The notes under the pieces: model-generated
Databases searched by the model: none
Told to the model about the DNA's origin: nothing
Seen by the model: the letters and a program-made list of their open reading frames with translations, nothing else
Shown here: in pieces, positions 12,501-25,968 of the stretch
Numbering within the stretch: the first letter of the stretch is position 1
Layout of the letters: each line of letters starts with the position of its first letter
From: Serpula lacrymans var. lacrymans S7.9
Taxonomy: Eukaryota > Basidiomycota > Agaricomycetes > Boletales > Serpulaceae
DNA: 64,000 nucleotides
Assembly (NCBI RefSeq): GCF_000218685.1
Contig: NW_006763293.1
Span: forward strand, 1,485,968 to 1,549,967
Direction: 5' to 3'
Program-made: the position numbers and the translations under genes

Positions 12501-15206
12501 AAAGTCGACCACTCCTTACTAGGGTATTGTGGTTGCTCAGCGTAGACGATGGTAGCTTCACAATTTCTCGATCTTTTGACACTTACAAAGGAGAAGCCGC
12601 ATTTTGGTATTGGATAACATTAATACCTCAATTATGTCTATCCATATCTCAGCGAGAGGTGAAGCAGGCGCGATATATCCTCCTCAATCTTGCAAAACTA
12701 TACCCTCAGGTTTGTCTGTTGGCATGATTTTCTCCAAATGTTCCTGATTTTCCATTTTTTTCAGGCCCTTTTCTTCCATCTTCGCACTACTCGAGAAGAA
12801 ATGGCGATGGTTAAAAAGCAAAATGCTGCCGAGGCTTTGAATGCAAAGCATGCCTCCACTGTATCTAATGGCACAAAACGACCTGATGCAGATCAGCTTA
12901 TGCGCGATGCTACTGGCGAAGTAAATGCTGACATCGCAAAGAAAGACGCATCTACATCCGACGGCACTGGCCTACAGCGCACCTCTCAACCTAATTCAGA
13001 CAGTACAACCCATAGCACCCAAAGCCAACCTCCAGCTGCTCCTCAATCCAATGGCCATATTTCGACTGACGGTACGCCAGCGTACCCCGTTCGTCAGCCC
13101 TGGGAGTATGTAGAAGAGGTTGTTCAGATACTCAAAACTGCTTTCCCATTGTTGATTCTGAGTATGGAAACAATGGTAGACCAAATTCTGCAGAGGTTCA
13201 AGGCTACGTCGGAAGAGGAGATTTATAGATTCATATGCATGTTATTGCAAGATGCGATTCAGGTGAGTTTTGTTTTTATATACTCGTACGAAGTTAATCT
13301 TGATCTGAATCGCAAATCAGAGTTATGTCATGCGGATGAACTCCACAGAAGACGATGGTCAATTGACACCGCATACAATAAATCATCTGGTTAAGATGGC
13401 CTCTAATCTATCAGGGCCCTCACGGGTGAGGTACTTCCAGTTTAAACTTTCCACACATACTCATGTGTGTGCTACAGAGAGAATATGAAGAAGACTTCCT
13501 ACGAAGCAAGCCTACCCATAATGAATATATACGCCGACTGCAGCAGTGGCGTGACCGATACGAAAAATATATTGATTCTCGCCCTCGAATTCAATCACTG
13601 GACTTGTTGAGCCATTATCTAACGGAATTTCAGTATGGAAAATTTGATGAAATTGAAATGCCTGGTCAATACACAGAGGTTAGTAAATATTGTCCCATTT
13701 CCTGCCCATTTTCTAAATATGCATGTAGGACAAAGATAGTAATCAGAATTTTGTTCGTATCCATAAATTCGGGCCAAAATTTGAGAATTGTCGTTCTCAT
13801 GGTTATGGCTGGAGGAGGTTTACAGTTCATGGCAGCGATAACTCCAGAGTTTCTTTCTCGGTTCAATTACCTTCGGGGCGACATTCCCGACGTGAAGAAA
13901 GGGTGATGCAGATGTTCTGTACATTTAACGGGTAACCTTGATCTATCCGAAGTTTGAGCAAAAGATATTGATATAATGGCTCAGGGCTTTGACGCGTCGA
14001 AAGGAATCAAGGAAACGAAATCTTGGTTTCCATCTTCCTGCGGTGATCTCGTGCAGTCCTGGTCTTCGCTTGCTGCAAAATGATTCGTCCTATGTCACAC
14101 TTGGTGATATATATGACCAATACTGTGAAGACAGTGGTATTACTCGGGAAGAGCCAATTTTGGCTGCGGGCGAAAAGGTGAAGAATGTTTTGAGAGAATT
14201 CACGTTGTCTGCTGGGAGATCTGTGCGTATTCTTCAACTTACTTTCCATCTTCGTGTTCACAAGTTGTAGTCGAGTAAAACGGAACATCTTAATCTCAAG
14301 AAGGATGTCTTGGATGAAATTGCTCTCAAATATGTTCCTGATGACGTACTTACCAAGGTGAGTATTAAGCTAAGGAATTTATGCTAAGAAATGCCCAGTG
14401 TCTAAATATGCTTTGTTAGTACATGATGCGTGTCATGGATGGGCCTGCGGAACTATGGCGTATGCGTAGACAGTTTGCTTTGCAACTTGCTGCGACAAGC
14501 TTCATGACGTATGTCTTCTGTCTTACAAGTCGGGCGCCTTCTCGTTTCCATCTGTCACGAGCGACTGGTCAAATTGCAATGAGCGAGTTGTTGCCAGGTG
14601 AGTAGTAGCTGCACTATCATTTTCTAAACCACTCAATTGATCCACCGGTTTAGGTCAAGCGAGTCAAACGCCAGTAATTGCTTCTAACGACGCCGTCCCC
14701 TTCCGGTTCACACCCAACATGCAACGGTTCTTAGGTCCGATTTTCACCGAGGGTATCCTTACTTCGGGAATTATGGTTATTGGTCGCTGTCTGACAGAAC
14801 CAGAGGTAAGGTCTACCACACGATCTTTAGGTGCATATATAAACCATGCTACAGTTTGATCTAGAGCAACAGCTATGTCTCTTCGCTCGTGATGAACTCA
14901 TGTGGTGGCTGCATAACAGGAAGCAGCCCTGGACATTTGATATTTCGTTCCGCACTAGTGTAGCTGCCAATATTGATGGACTGGTAAAACGAGCCGAGAC
15001 CATGGCTTGTAAATTGGAGCGTGAGCAGGTAGGTCTATCGTGTCCTACAACTATGTCCCCTCTGATATTTTGTATCACAGGCCGCAGCAAATCCGTCGAA
15101 TCCGGGCTCAGCCCCTGTGGTTCAGACAGTTACGAATCTCATCTCCACTGCCACAAATCCTATCCAACTTATGAAAATGACGGAGAACTATCATCCATGG
15201 TTTTGA
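3582..15206 (+). CDS. TRA1: Tra1, SAGA/NuA4 activator-binding pseudokinase
   Basis: Tra1 (TRRAP) is the very large scaffold shared by the SAGA and NuA4 acetyltransferase complexes; it contacts activators in the nucleus. Model exons: 3582-4427, 4476-4604, 4655-4782, 4833-5233, 5288-6492, 6543-7633, 7693-9715, 9767-12709, 12765-13262, 13321-13425, 13478-13678, 13729-13931, 13985-14222, 14271-14357, 14420-14597, 14654-14805, 14855-15028, 15081-15206. They sum to 10728 nt, 3575 residues, near the family length of about 3700. HEAT-type helices fill the first two thirds, followed by FAT (about 1950-2950), a PI3K-like domain (RREERVMQMF, then ESRKRNLGFHLP) and a C-terminal FATC ending HPWF. No kinase HRD/DFG-type residues are seen in the PI3K-like part, as expected for this pseudokinase. 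The intron at 5234 appears to use a GC donor. The start was chosen as the first Met before the conserved N-terminal helices; an upstream exon cannot be excluded. Confidence 0.93.
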
Positions 15207-15334
15207 CCTTTGCTTTTGTTGTTATTTGTGTCTGGTGCATCTACCTGTATTATCTCCAATCATCATGCTGTAGCAATGAATTCATGTTTTAATATCTGTT
15301 TGTTTTTAATATAATGACAATCTAACTGCAGGTA

Positions 15335-17277
15335 TCAACGATGAGTACTTCGAACGAAACCCTCCGTCTGTCGAAAGGTATTTATATGGACTTCGCTTTC
15401 AATCATCATCTGCAATTATAACCTGGTTAGGGCTGCACGGGGCATGAATGTGGAGCACCTCACATCTTCCGCCATGTGATAAATATCACTTCCTGGCCGG
15501 TTATACATCATCGCATTTGCGAACATCAGATATACATCCCTTTGAAACTCCAAAGACGTGCTGATTACGCCGTCCTTGATTTTCGCTTTGATTGATTTTA
15601 GGTCCATAGGCCGTTTAATTATCTCGTGATAGTCAGGGGCCTCCGAATTCTTGATTGGATTATGGAAGATGTTACCGTTGCGGTGCTGAGATATTTGTGA
15701 ATGCAGCATTCCGATGACATTCTGGAACCGTTTGTCTGCGACGCGATCGCTTGTACCAGTTGGTCGTCGTTTCCGAGTCTGACCGGAGCTTGGACCTACC
15801 ATGCAAGAGAAATACTCAGCTAAGAAAGGCACGGGAAATGAAAACTAAACATACCTTGATCTTCCTCCTCTGCAGGTTCTGACTCCTCGCGATGTCTCTT
15901 CGCCTCTCGCACTGGACTAGGTGATACGCCCTCGGCATCAGAAGCCTTTCGTTTACCTATTAGGCGCATGGCGCGTATAAGCACATTAAGACGTCGGATA
16001 TAAACGAATACGTGCCCTCACGATTGCGGTTTGTTTCGCCTGAGGTGTAGGAAGGAGATCGTGCACTCTGAACTTCTTCTATTTCCATTGTACTGTCCTG
16101 ACGTTCCAGCTTTGGTATATCTGGACGTACTGCTATAGTAGAATCAGAAGGGCGTGGCGCGAGTTGATCGGGTAGTGTTTGCTTTTGCCCAACCTGCGGT
16201 GGAGGGGAAGGCAGGGCAGGATTGGGCGATTCGTCTAACATAATCTGCTCCTGAAGCACAGGTATAGTAGCCGCTCCTACCAATTCTCTCTCTCGCTCCC
16301 CCTCGTCCTCTTCTTCCTCTTCCTCTTCAGCCTCCAACCTCCGATTTAGAGGCACTGCGAAGCGATCGGGTATTTTGGTTTTGTCGGAGAACCCGCTTGG
16401 TTCGACCGTTTTGTTTTGATCTGGTAGTACCATTGTCTGAAGGTTGAGATCCTCCTACAATGTTCGGGTAATGAGAGTTGACTGGAAGGATGGGCGACGA
16501 GAAGCGTACTCGGCTCATCTCTTCCTGGGACATTGGTTCTTTCGGTTCTTGCGATGGCTCTTGTGTGCCATCGTGCTTAGCTTTGGTCTTGTCGTCCCAT
16601 TTTCCAGCCCGGATTTCATCTATCTCTGCAACAACGCGCCTACAGAACCAACGTTAGTCTGAACGATAAAGTGGGTATGATAGGAGCTGTTGCTTACTGA
16701 AACTTGGCTTCCTCGGCGAGGATCAGTTCGCGAAGTTCGAATAGACGAGCGCGATAGTGACGTTGAGCCAATGTGAGATTGGCTTGCGCTGCGTGGATTC
16801 GAAGTGAGCAGAGTGGGCAAGTGCGAGTGATGGTCCGTCTTACCATGCGGGGCATTGTTAGCTTCAGAGCTTTAAGACAGGGTCTATTAGCATACAGCCA
16901 CCCGGAGATAGACAAACATAAGCCCACCAATCCAGATTAGCTTCTTTCATGAGATGATTGTATATAGCAGGACAGGACTGTGAACCAAAAAAGTACAGAA
17001 CAAAAGCCTGAGTGATCCATACATGGTAGGAAAGAAAGAAGCTGACCTGAGGGGTAAAGAAAGACTTTGGACGAGAAAGAAGAGGGTGCTTCGACAACAG
17101 TTTGGCGATGGCTGGCCAGGAGTCTGCGCCGTATTCGTATACGGCCTGTGCGAGAATGAGACATTCGAGGGTGGTGAGGGAGGAGATGTCAGGCTGCGTC
17201 GGTGGGGGCGTGCTTTTGACGCTGCTGGATGGACCCGAGACCGTCGTGCGACGTGATGAGCGCGTGTTTGAAGACAT
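15335..17277 (-). CDS. BRD8/Bdc1-like bromodomain subunit of NuA4
   Basis: Predicted chromatin protein of the BRD8 (human) / Bdc1 (fission yeast) type, a NuA4 histone acetyltransferase subunit. Minus-strand exons, high to low: 17047-17277, 16928-16977, 16844-16869, 16698-16788, 16510-16639, 16022-16436, 15855-15956, 15464-15795, 15335-15409; 1452 nt, 483 residues. The N-terminus has a SANT-like segment (LECLILAQAVYEYG..SWPAIAKLL) and a FFTPQ motif, then a basic helical stretch (ARLFELRELILAEEAKFQ). A disordered acidic middle follows, then a C-terminal bromodomain (about residues 365-470, with PIKNSEAPDYHEIIKRPMDL and the MYNRPGSDIYHMAED loop). The 26-nt exon was placed by reading frame alone. 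It is convergent with TRA1 (128 bp between stops) and divergent from PEP4. The bromodomain is certain; the NuA4 assignment is inferred from domain order. Confidence 0.75.
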
Positions 17278-17504
17278 GGCGTGTAGCGTGTACGACAACG
17301 AGGACAACGAGAGAGACACCCTTGAACGTTTCCAGTGGCCGCTCTTGGTTTCACGCCCCTCGGCGACCCTCTCGGTATCGGCCGGTCTTCGTGGAGTCAC
17401 TCCGGAGTCTACCGGCCGGTGCAGACGTCAGCCCATTTATATAGTTCTCGTCCGTTGTCTCTTTAGTGTTGCTGCGCCCCTTCCTTCCTTCCTAAACCCA
17501 CACA
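17278..17504. promoter_or_regulatory. Bidirectional promoter, BRD8-like / PEP4
   Basis: 227 bp separate the two start codons. A TATA-like TTTATATAG lies at 17436-17444, about 60 bp before the PEP4 ATG. The interval also holds CGGCCGGT twice (17379-17386, 17413-17420), the palindrome ACTCCGGAGT (17399-17408) and GACGTC (about 17424-17429). CGG/CCG pairs are typical binding sites of fungal Zn2Cys6 factors; use here is inferred. Confidence 0.4.
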
Positions 17505-19010
<1,506 letters not shown>

Positions 19011-19330
19011 GGATATCATGAATATGAATACCACGTTGTCCGAGCACTGGATTTCCGTAGATAACCTTTTGCTCCGGTGTTATTGCTCTGCACATTAACT
19101 GACAACGTTTTTCACGTCGATTAATGTATGATTTTCCATGTATAATATCCACTGTTTGTGACTTTTGCATCGAACTTGCCAACTGCACATTTCCCACAGT
19201 AGTGACGTATATGGCAAGCTGGTTTTACTGTCCGGTTCTTCACTTCACTGCAGTTATTCGAGTTATTGAAAATGCATGGCTGTACTTCAAGTTATCATTG
19301 AGTCGACACCCAACTGGCAATAGCGTCTTG
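19011..19330. other. Intergenic, PEP4 3' end to DCAF6-like 5' end
   Basis: About 320 bp with no supported gene. It should contain the PEP4 3' UTR and the promoter of the downstream WD40 gene. An in-frame ORF extends left from 19331 without conserved sequence, so I did not include it in the CDS. Confidence 0.4.
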
Positions 19331-20955
19331 ATGGAACTGAGAAACTTCGACGACTCGCTTCCAGATCCCTCTTCGCCTGTGAAAAGGTCTCGTCGGTATG
19401 TCTTGGCCCAAAGTCTACCATCTGCATCGCGATCGCAGCAGTGGAAGCGCTGGACGATGGGGTATGCCCTACGTGGTTCCCTTGACAGAGTGAATGTGTT
19501 AGGTGACTCGAGGAACGGCCACACAGGGTACATCCGTAACATTCTTTCCTCGCAGAAGTGCAGCAAACTGATGACTGCTTTACTTACTTTACTCGGGGTT
19601 CAGATGTGTTAACGCACTGAGTTGGGCACAGGATGGGGAATTGTTGATAACTGGTGGAGATGATACTACGTGCGTACATCAGTTGACTCTACTTGTAACC
19701 CATATTGACTATGATGTGGGGTGGAGAATTGTAGTATACGAGTATGGCGTATGGACATGACCACAAACTCGGAAAAGGAGTACCCTTTTGCTTGTCAGGC
19801 CGTCATAAACACAGGGCACAAAGGCAATATCTTCAACGCGCAAATCCTGCCTTTCTCAACCAGAATGTAAGTGGATGCTGGATTTTTTCTGCTGAATTGG
19901 ATTTACGACCTGTGCCTCATTCGAATCCACTATAGAGCTTCTGTAGCAGCGGACAAGCAAGTTCGTGTTTTCGATATTGGCGAGAGTTTAGGTACATCGT
20001 CAACAGGGAAAACGAATTACAGTACTCGCGAATCTTGTATCCGGGTTCTTCGCTGCCATTCAAAGCGCACCAAACGCATTGTAACGGAAGAGAGTCCAGA
20101 CCTGTTTCTTACCGTTGCTGAGGTACCCATACACTATCACCTGGCATGTTCTATGTCCTCATGAATGTTATCATACAGGATGGACAAGTGCGTCAACATG
20201 ATCTGCGAACACCGCCACACTCTTGCACCTCAGGGGAACAATGCCCTGCACCACTTGTCAAGCTTCCACACGCTTTGTCCACTATCGCACTGTCTCCCTT
20301 GACCCCTTATCAATTTGTGGTCGGAGGTGAGTCTCCATATGTGAGTAGAGTTGATTTCTACCTGTACCTTCATAACTCAAGCGACCTTCATGCAAATTTG
20401 CTACATATTCCACGGATAACTTGTAACGATAGGCTTATTTATTCGATAGGCGTCACACAGGTCGGTTTCTCCAGGAGGAATGGGGTGTGTTGCCCCGTGC
20501 TGAAGACGTGACAACTTGTGTGAGACGGTTTGGAAGGCGATCCAGGGCTCGGAATGAAAGAAGAGGGACTGAGCATATAACGGGTGCGAAAATGTCAGCA
20601 TGGAATGGCCATGAGGTATGTGTCAATATTCTCGAGAAAGAAATTTCACTGATACTGACCCTTGAGTAGGTACTTCTTTGTAAGTTGCGAGAATTTGGTG
20701 TGCTTTCTTTGACTCAAAAATGCACTTGCACATGCAGCGTATAGCGCAGATGCCGTTTATTTGTACTCTACTAGGGACGAGCCTGTTGCGGAAAGGGAGA
20801 AAACACCAGCTATGCTACCCTCGAATACACATAAAAGTAAACGAGATGGATCTTCATCTGGATCTAGTAGCCCAGCAGCTCAACACATTCCGACGGCAAA
20901 TGCTGCGGAGGAGTTAGCAGCGATATTTTCATCTGGGTCAGAAGACATCATCATG

Positions 20956-20987
<32 letters not shown>

Positions 20988-21650
20988 AGATGAAGAAAAC
21001 GATGAGATGGAACCTGAAGAAACTGAAGAGGAAAGGACAGTTTTTGATTCCACGGCACATAAGAGTGTGCCAGTCATATATCCACGTTCACGCTTTGAGG
21101 GGCACTGTAACATTGAAACAGTGAAGGATGGTGAGCGAAAAGTTTCGTGATAGACTCTATGCATATTGAAAATTGTTACAAAACAGTTAATTTCCTTGGA
21201 CCATACGATGAATACGTGGCTTCGGGCTCTGATGATGGCAATTTCTTCATCTGGCACAAATCCGACGGAAAACTGGTTGATATACTCGAGGGAGATGGCA
21301 GTGTGGTGAATGTCATAGAGGGACATCCACACCTCCCACTCATCGCTGTGAGCGGTATTGATACGACGATCAAGGTACGCTTCCTTTCTCCCAAACTAAA
21401 CACGGCTAACATAACTAAAACGTTATTTTTGTAGCTTTTTGCACCTGTGCATCGTGAGAGGCTCTTCTCAAGATTTCAGAATGCAGAATCAATAAAAGAC
21501 CGTAACATTGCAGCCACACAGAGGCTCGCAAATCGACCTGCTGGCTTTACACAATTCCTCATAAGATACGATCGTGCTCTTCGGCTGCTTGCGGAACGAG
21601 GCGGTGACCAAGCTGATGAAGAACTAGTAGCACAATGCCCTAACCAATAG
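19331..21650 (+). CDS. WD40 protein of the DCAF6/Iqw1 family (CRL4 receptor)
   Basis: Predicted substrate receptor of CUL4-DDB1 ubiquitin ligases. Exons: 19331-19527, 19604-19669, 19735-19866, 19936-20122, 20179-20340, 20433-20615, 20670-20679, 20738-21130, 21187-21374, 21435-21650; 1734 nt, 577 residues. WD blades are visible in order: GHTG CVNALSWAQDGELLITGGDD, GHKGNIFNAQILPFS, ADKQVRVFDI, EDGQVRQHDLR and YAYLFDRR. A poly-Asp/Glu linker sits near residue 385-410. The C-terminal blades that mark DCAF6 follow (NFLGPYDEYVASGSDDGNFF, then VSGIDTTIKLFAP). Exon 7 is only 10 nt but is required to read VLLSYSADAVYLY across the join. The start Met is the first one close to the conserved region and is the weakest part of the model. 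Confidence 0.82.
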
Positions 21651-21836
21651 CAGTCTTAAATGGACTCGGATTGAAGTTGCTGTTGTCAATGTATTGTGGG
21701 GAGCTGTGTTTTACGTTACTACTGTACACTTAAGTCACAAAATCTACATGTATTTTTTCCAGCTTCGTTTTCGGCCGATAGGTTTCACGTTCTGTAGCCT
21801 ATGGAACCTTTCCACATGCACACAATTGCATATGTA

Positions 21837-22335
21837 CTATGTCTTAGGTTGTTCGTCATTTCTTCCCATTACAGTGAAATTGAACATATTACTGGCGGGC
21901 TTATCTTTGGCTCCAGCGAAGACTGTTTGGAGAATTGTTTTGTCGTTGAGGGCGTGTCTCAAATCAGTTTCGCATGTCAAGCACTGGCGACCTTTTGAGG
22001 CCAACTCATTGACAACAAAGACTTTACCAAGTTCAAGCTTTGACCTCTCCCCTTAAAGGACTGCCGTCCACATATCCTCCGGAGGACCTCAATTACTGCA
22101 ACCCCTTCATGGTTGGTGTTGCCTTCGAGAATCCCTGCTGACTCTCCCGTTTCGCTGTTATGTAAGTTTTCTTTCGTCGTTGCTGTTTTCCGTGCGGCCG
22201 ACTAACCTTTGCATCATCCTTTTTCTTTCCCAACACATATCCGTTGGCCAGTCTACGTTTCTTTGCTGCAGTGTTTCCTGTATTGCTGTGTGATTTGAGC
22301 GCCCGTTTTGCTTCCAGTTTGCTGAGCTGCTTCAT
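21837..22335 (-). CDS. Small basic hypothetical protein
   Basis: I do not recognise this gene. A minus-strand Met ORF begins at 22335 and encodes a lysine/arginine-rich segment (LEAKRALKSHSN, then AAKKRRLANGYVLGKKKDD). Splicing 22207-22335 to 21837-22046 (GT at 22206, AG at 22047) gives 339 nt, 112 residues. The second exon encodes VFVVNELASKGRQCLTCETD and NMFNFTV, which look coding. The implied 160-nt intron is long for this window. The unspliced alternative is an 80-residue basic ORF ending at 22093. The gene lies 128 bp from the CTK1-like start, divergently. A basic nuclear or nucleolar protein is a guess from composition only. Confidence 0.35.
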
Positions 22336-22463
22336 CTATCTGCGGGTCCATCACTGGGCGTCGCCTCTTTCCCCTTCCTTTCAATCCTCCACGTCACACT
22401 TTCCCCCCCACATTCTGCATCTCACTCTTCTGCAGCATCTCAGCACACAGTTTTACTTCTACA

Positions 22464-25400
22464 ATGCCGCGGCATGCTTCACAAGAGAGTTCTAGACGTC
22501 AGCATCCCAGTACGGGCGAAGACGACGAGGCATCCCTGCCTCTCTTAGTCTCACGGGTCGACGACCCACACCATGAGGTTTATCCACGTTCTCATTCATA
22601 CACTCACCACGGAGACAGTTATAAGCCTTCTTCCTCTGGGAAAGGCTCTTTTAACATGAATAGGGAGGGAACTTCCTCTCGTCGTGAATCGTCTCGTTCA
22701 TCTTATGACCGTCATACTTATCCGCATTCCTCCGATACTTACCATCGAGGAAGTAGAGACGACTATGATGTGTCTGATTCACGAGATACTGATTTACGCT
22801 CGAGCCGAACTAAAAACGACTTGCACCACGTATCCTCAAGAGAGCATACAAGGAGTTACGACCAAAAAAATTCAGGTTCAACTTACGAATCAAATTCGTG
22901 GGCTACCTCTGCTTCCTACGAGGGTAGGGCTAGCAACTACAAATCATGGCCTTCAGACGACCGACGAGGCGATACAGGAGATGAATGGGGTCATTCGGTA
23001 GCCACTCTCGACGACCGAAGAGGTGATGCGGGGGAGGAATGGACTCGTTCAACTTTGGACGACCGGCGCGATAGAGACTCTTATGATCATGGTCGACCTA
23101 GGGAGGACCGTCGAGAAAATGACTCGAAAAGTGCGCGAAGGGACAATGGATGGGAGCCACGACGACGGGACCGAACCCAAGGTCGTAGCGGCTCTCGTCG
23201 AGGGCAAGATGTCTCTCATTTGCCCGGCGATGAGCGATCTTGGGAGCCTAGCTCTACATGGCGAGATAGCGGAGATCAGGGTTATCGCGGTCATAATGGT
23301 TCTCGGAATAACGGGTTCAATAGAAACAACAAGGGAGGAAAGAAAAACCAGAATCAACACAAGCAACGGCGGGAGCGGCGGACGGAGGAAGACAATCTTA
23401 ATAAGTATGTAATTTCCCCTTATCATATTTTAACTTTTAGTGAATATGTGCATGTAGTTGGCAGAGGAGAGACACAACTTCAAAGAAGTCACAAACTCCA
23501 ACGAAACGTCGAGCCGTGCGCTCGCCGTCGCGCTCTCGTTCTCAATCGCCAGACTCGCATTATTCTCGTAGATCTCGCTCACGCTCGAGGTCTGTGTCTC
23601 CTAGGCGTCGACATAGGGCTTCGAGTCCGGTGAGGCCTCGTAGTCGTACTCCTAGCGACAGAGGCCGTCCCTGGCGTTATCAGGAGAGGGAGTACTCCAG
23701 ATCTCCTGTTTCGTCGCAACGTGGTCGAGACCACCGGGCACGACCCAGACGGCGAAGCATATCCTCTGCCTCTACCACAAGTCGAAGTCGAAGTTCTAGC
23801 AGAAGCCCTGTCGACCGTCCAAGAGCCAAGCATCGTTTGCCCCCTGCAACTTCCATCAAGGAAATTTCCTTATCAATCTCCAAGACTAGCCTACAACAAC
23901 GTTCCAACTTGCTTCACTCTCGGGATCCTGATTCGCGTCGAAATGGGAGAAATCAGACGAATGGGAAACATGTAAATGTATGTTCAAGTTCATATTTGAT
24001 GCACAAAGGATCTGACTTTTATTTATTGTTATAAAGCGAAACCGTGCTGCTTCACCCCACGCCCAATGGGGTTCTGGTGTTGAAATGCCCCCCCCCTCCA
24101 TAGTGCCTACGTCCGCTGTTTCCCAAGCACCACCATCTCCTTCAACGTCAATCCGCTCCGGTACATTATCTGAGCGTTCTACGGAGACCCATACTCCCAG
24201 AGCCCGTCCAGTAACTCTAGGACGAGCTGGTTTCAAACCAATCGGTCAAACTAGCTCTGCGGTTAAGAGATTTTTCCCTGGTGATGACGATGAAGAAGAC
24301 GACAACCTTGCATCGCAACCATCCCCAGTGATAACTGTCCCTCGAGTGGCAAGTGGTGGCTTTGGAAAACACACTCGTGAGGACGAAAACATCGATCGAC
24401 GCAGTAATACTACACGTGGACCAACTCATGAGGCCGTATCGGTGAAGACATCTCTCAGTGTACATGCTGCAGACCGTGTATATGTTCCCGATGATGCGCC
24501 TGCTGAGCCTCCGCACGATATTCCTTATAGCCCACGACGTCACACTGAACCAGAGCCCAGCTTGCCCAAGCACTCCGAGAATAACGACGTAATTATTCCT
24601 CTCCAACAGCCGCAGGTCGTTAACCGAGATGTCGACGAGCGGCCCAGACCTTCAACGCCTTCCGCAGTCGCTCACAAAGAGCTATATGCTATTGTCAGCC
24701 AAGTTGGTGAGGGAACATTCGGAAAGGTTTACAAAGCACGCAATACTGTCAGTAATTTGCATGTTGCGCTCAAGAGGATCCGCATGGAGGCCGAACGAGA
24801 TGGCTTCCCCGTAACCGCTATGCGCGAAATTAAACTTCTCCAATCGCTGCGACATCAAAATATAGTGCGACTTTATGAGATGATGGTTTCCAACGGTGAG
24901 TAGCTAGGCTTCAACGGACGCAATAAATTTGAAATTTTTTCCAGGATCAGTTTTCATGGTTTTTGAATACATGGATCATGACTTGACAGGAGTCTTATCA
25001 CAGACCCAGTTCTCGTTCTCTGAAGCCAATCTGAAGTCGCTGTGCAGCCAAATGCTTGGCGGCTTGGCATATCTTCATCACAAAGGAGTTGTCCATCGTG
25101 ACATCAAAGGCTCGAACATCCTTATCAATAACAAGGGAGAACTGAAGCTTGCAGATTTTGGACTCGCTCGATTTTATCAAAAGCGTCGCCGCAGCGATTA
25201 CACTAACAGGGTTATCACATTGTGGTATAGACCTCCGGAGCTTTTGTTTGGGGCAACTATCTATGGGCCCGAAGTAGACATGTGGAGTGCAGGGTATATA
25301 CATTTTTATCCCACTGTCCTACCTGAGTCGCTGACATTATCATAGGTGTATAATGCTGGAGCTCTATACGAAGAAGCCCATTTTCCAAGGAAATGACGAG

Positions 25401-25874
25401 ATACACCAGCTGGATGTAATTTATAAAATACTCGGCACTCCGACGCCAGAGCGATGGCCAGGCGTTACCGAGCTGCCTTGGTACGAGCTTGTTAAGCCAA
25501 AGGAGGTGATACCTGATCACTTCAGAGAGCTGTTCCAAAGGTATGTTGGAGGTTTGTATTGAGATCTAAGTGAATGCTGTTAACGTCTCGCTTTTAGGTG
25601 GATGTCACCAGCAGCTCTCGATCTCGCAGAACTTCTTCTTGCGTATGATCCTGCAAAGCGAGTCAGCGCATCTCAAGCGCTCGAGACTCCATACTTTATA
25701 ACTGAAGACCCACCAGCGGCGTTACCTGTCGGGTTCGTGTAATAATATCAATCGCTAATAACTCTAGCTAATCTTCAGTATAGGCTCTCCACTCTTGAAG
25801 GAGAATGGCACGAATTAGAAACTAAGCGCGAGAGGGCGAAAAAGCGAAGAAAATTGGAGTCTGGACCACCGTAA
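22464..25874 (+). CDS. CTK1: CTK1/CDK12-type RNA polymerase II CTD kinase
   Basis: Cyclin-dependent kinase that phosphorylates the polymerase II C-terminal repeat during elongation. Exons: 22464-23404, 23458-23977, 24037-24895, 24945-25293, 25346-25540, 25598-25732, 25784-25874; 3090 nt, 1029 residues. About 700 N-terminal residues are Arg/Ser-rich and disordered, with three copies of a DDRRGD-like element near 22959-23070 and RS dipeptides near 23516-23815, as in CDK12. The kinase domain (about 701-990) has [17 protein letters not shown], a PVTAMREI cyclin-binding helix, [17 protein letters not shown] and [10 protein letters not shown]. The tail ([20 protein letters not shown]) is typical of fungal Ctk1. 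The last intron (25733-25783) keeps that tail; skipping it would end the protein at GFV. Convergent with CSN4. Confidence 0.9.
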
Positions 25875-25968
25875 TATATATCAATCCGTGTATCAATATG
25901 GACACCAGTTGCATGCATCATATCATTTACAATTGTTACGAAGACTGTACACGGATATCATACAAATA

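Noticed and set aside
20880..21332. Minus-strand ORF with a poly-Ser run
   Set aside because: It is the reverse complement of the poly-Asp linker of the DCAF6-like gene; the plus-strand gene explains it.
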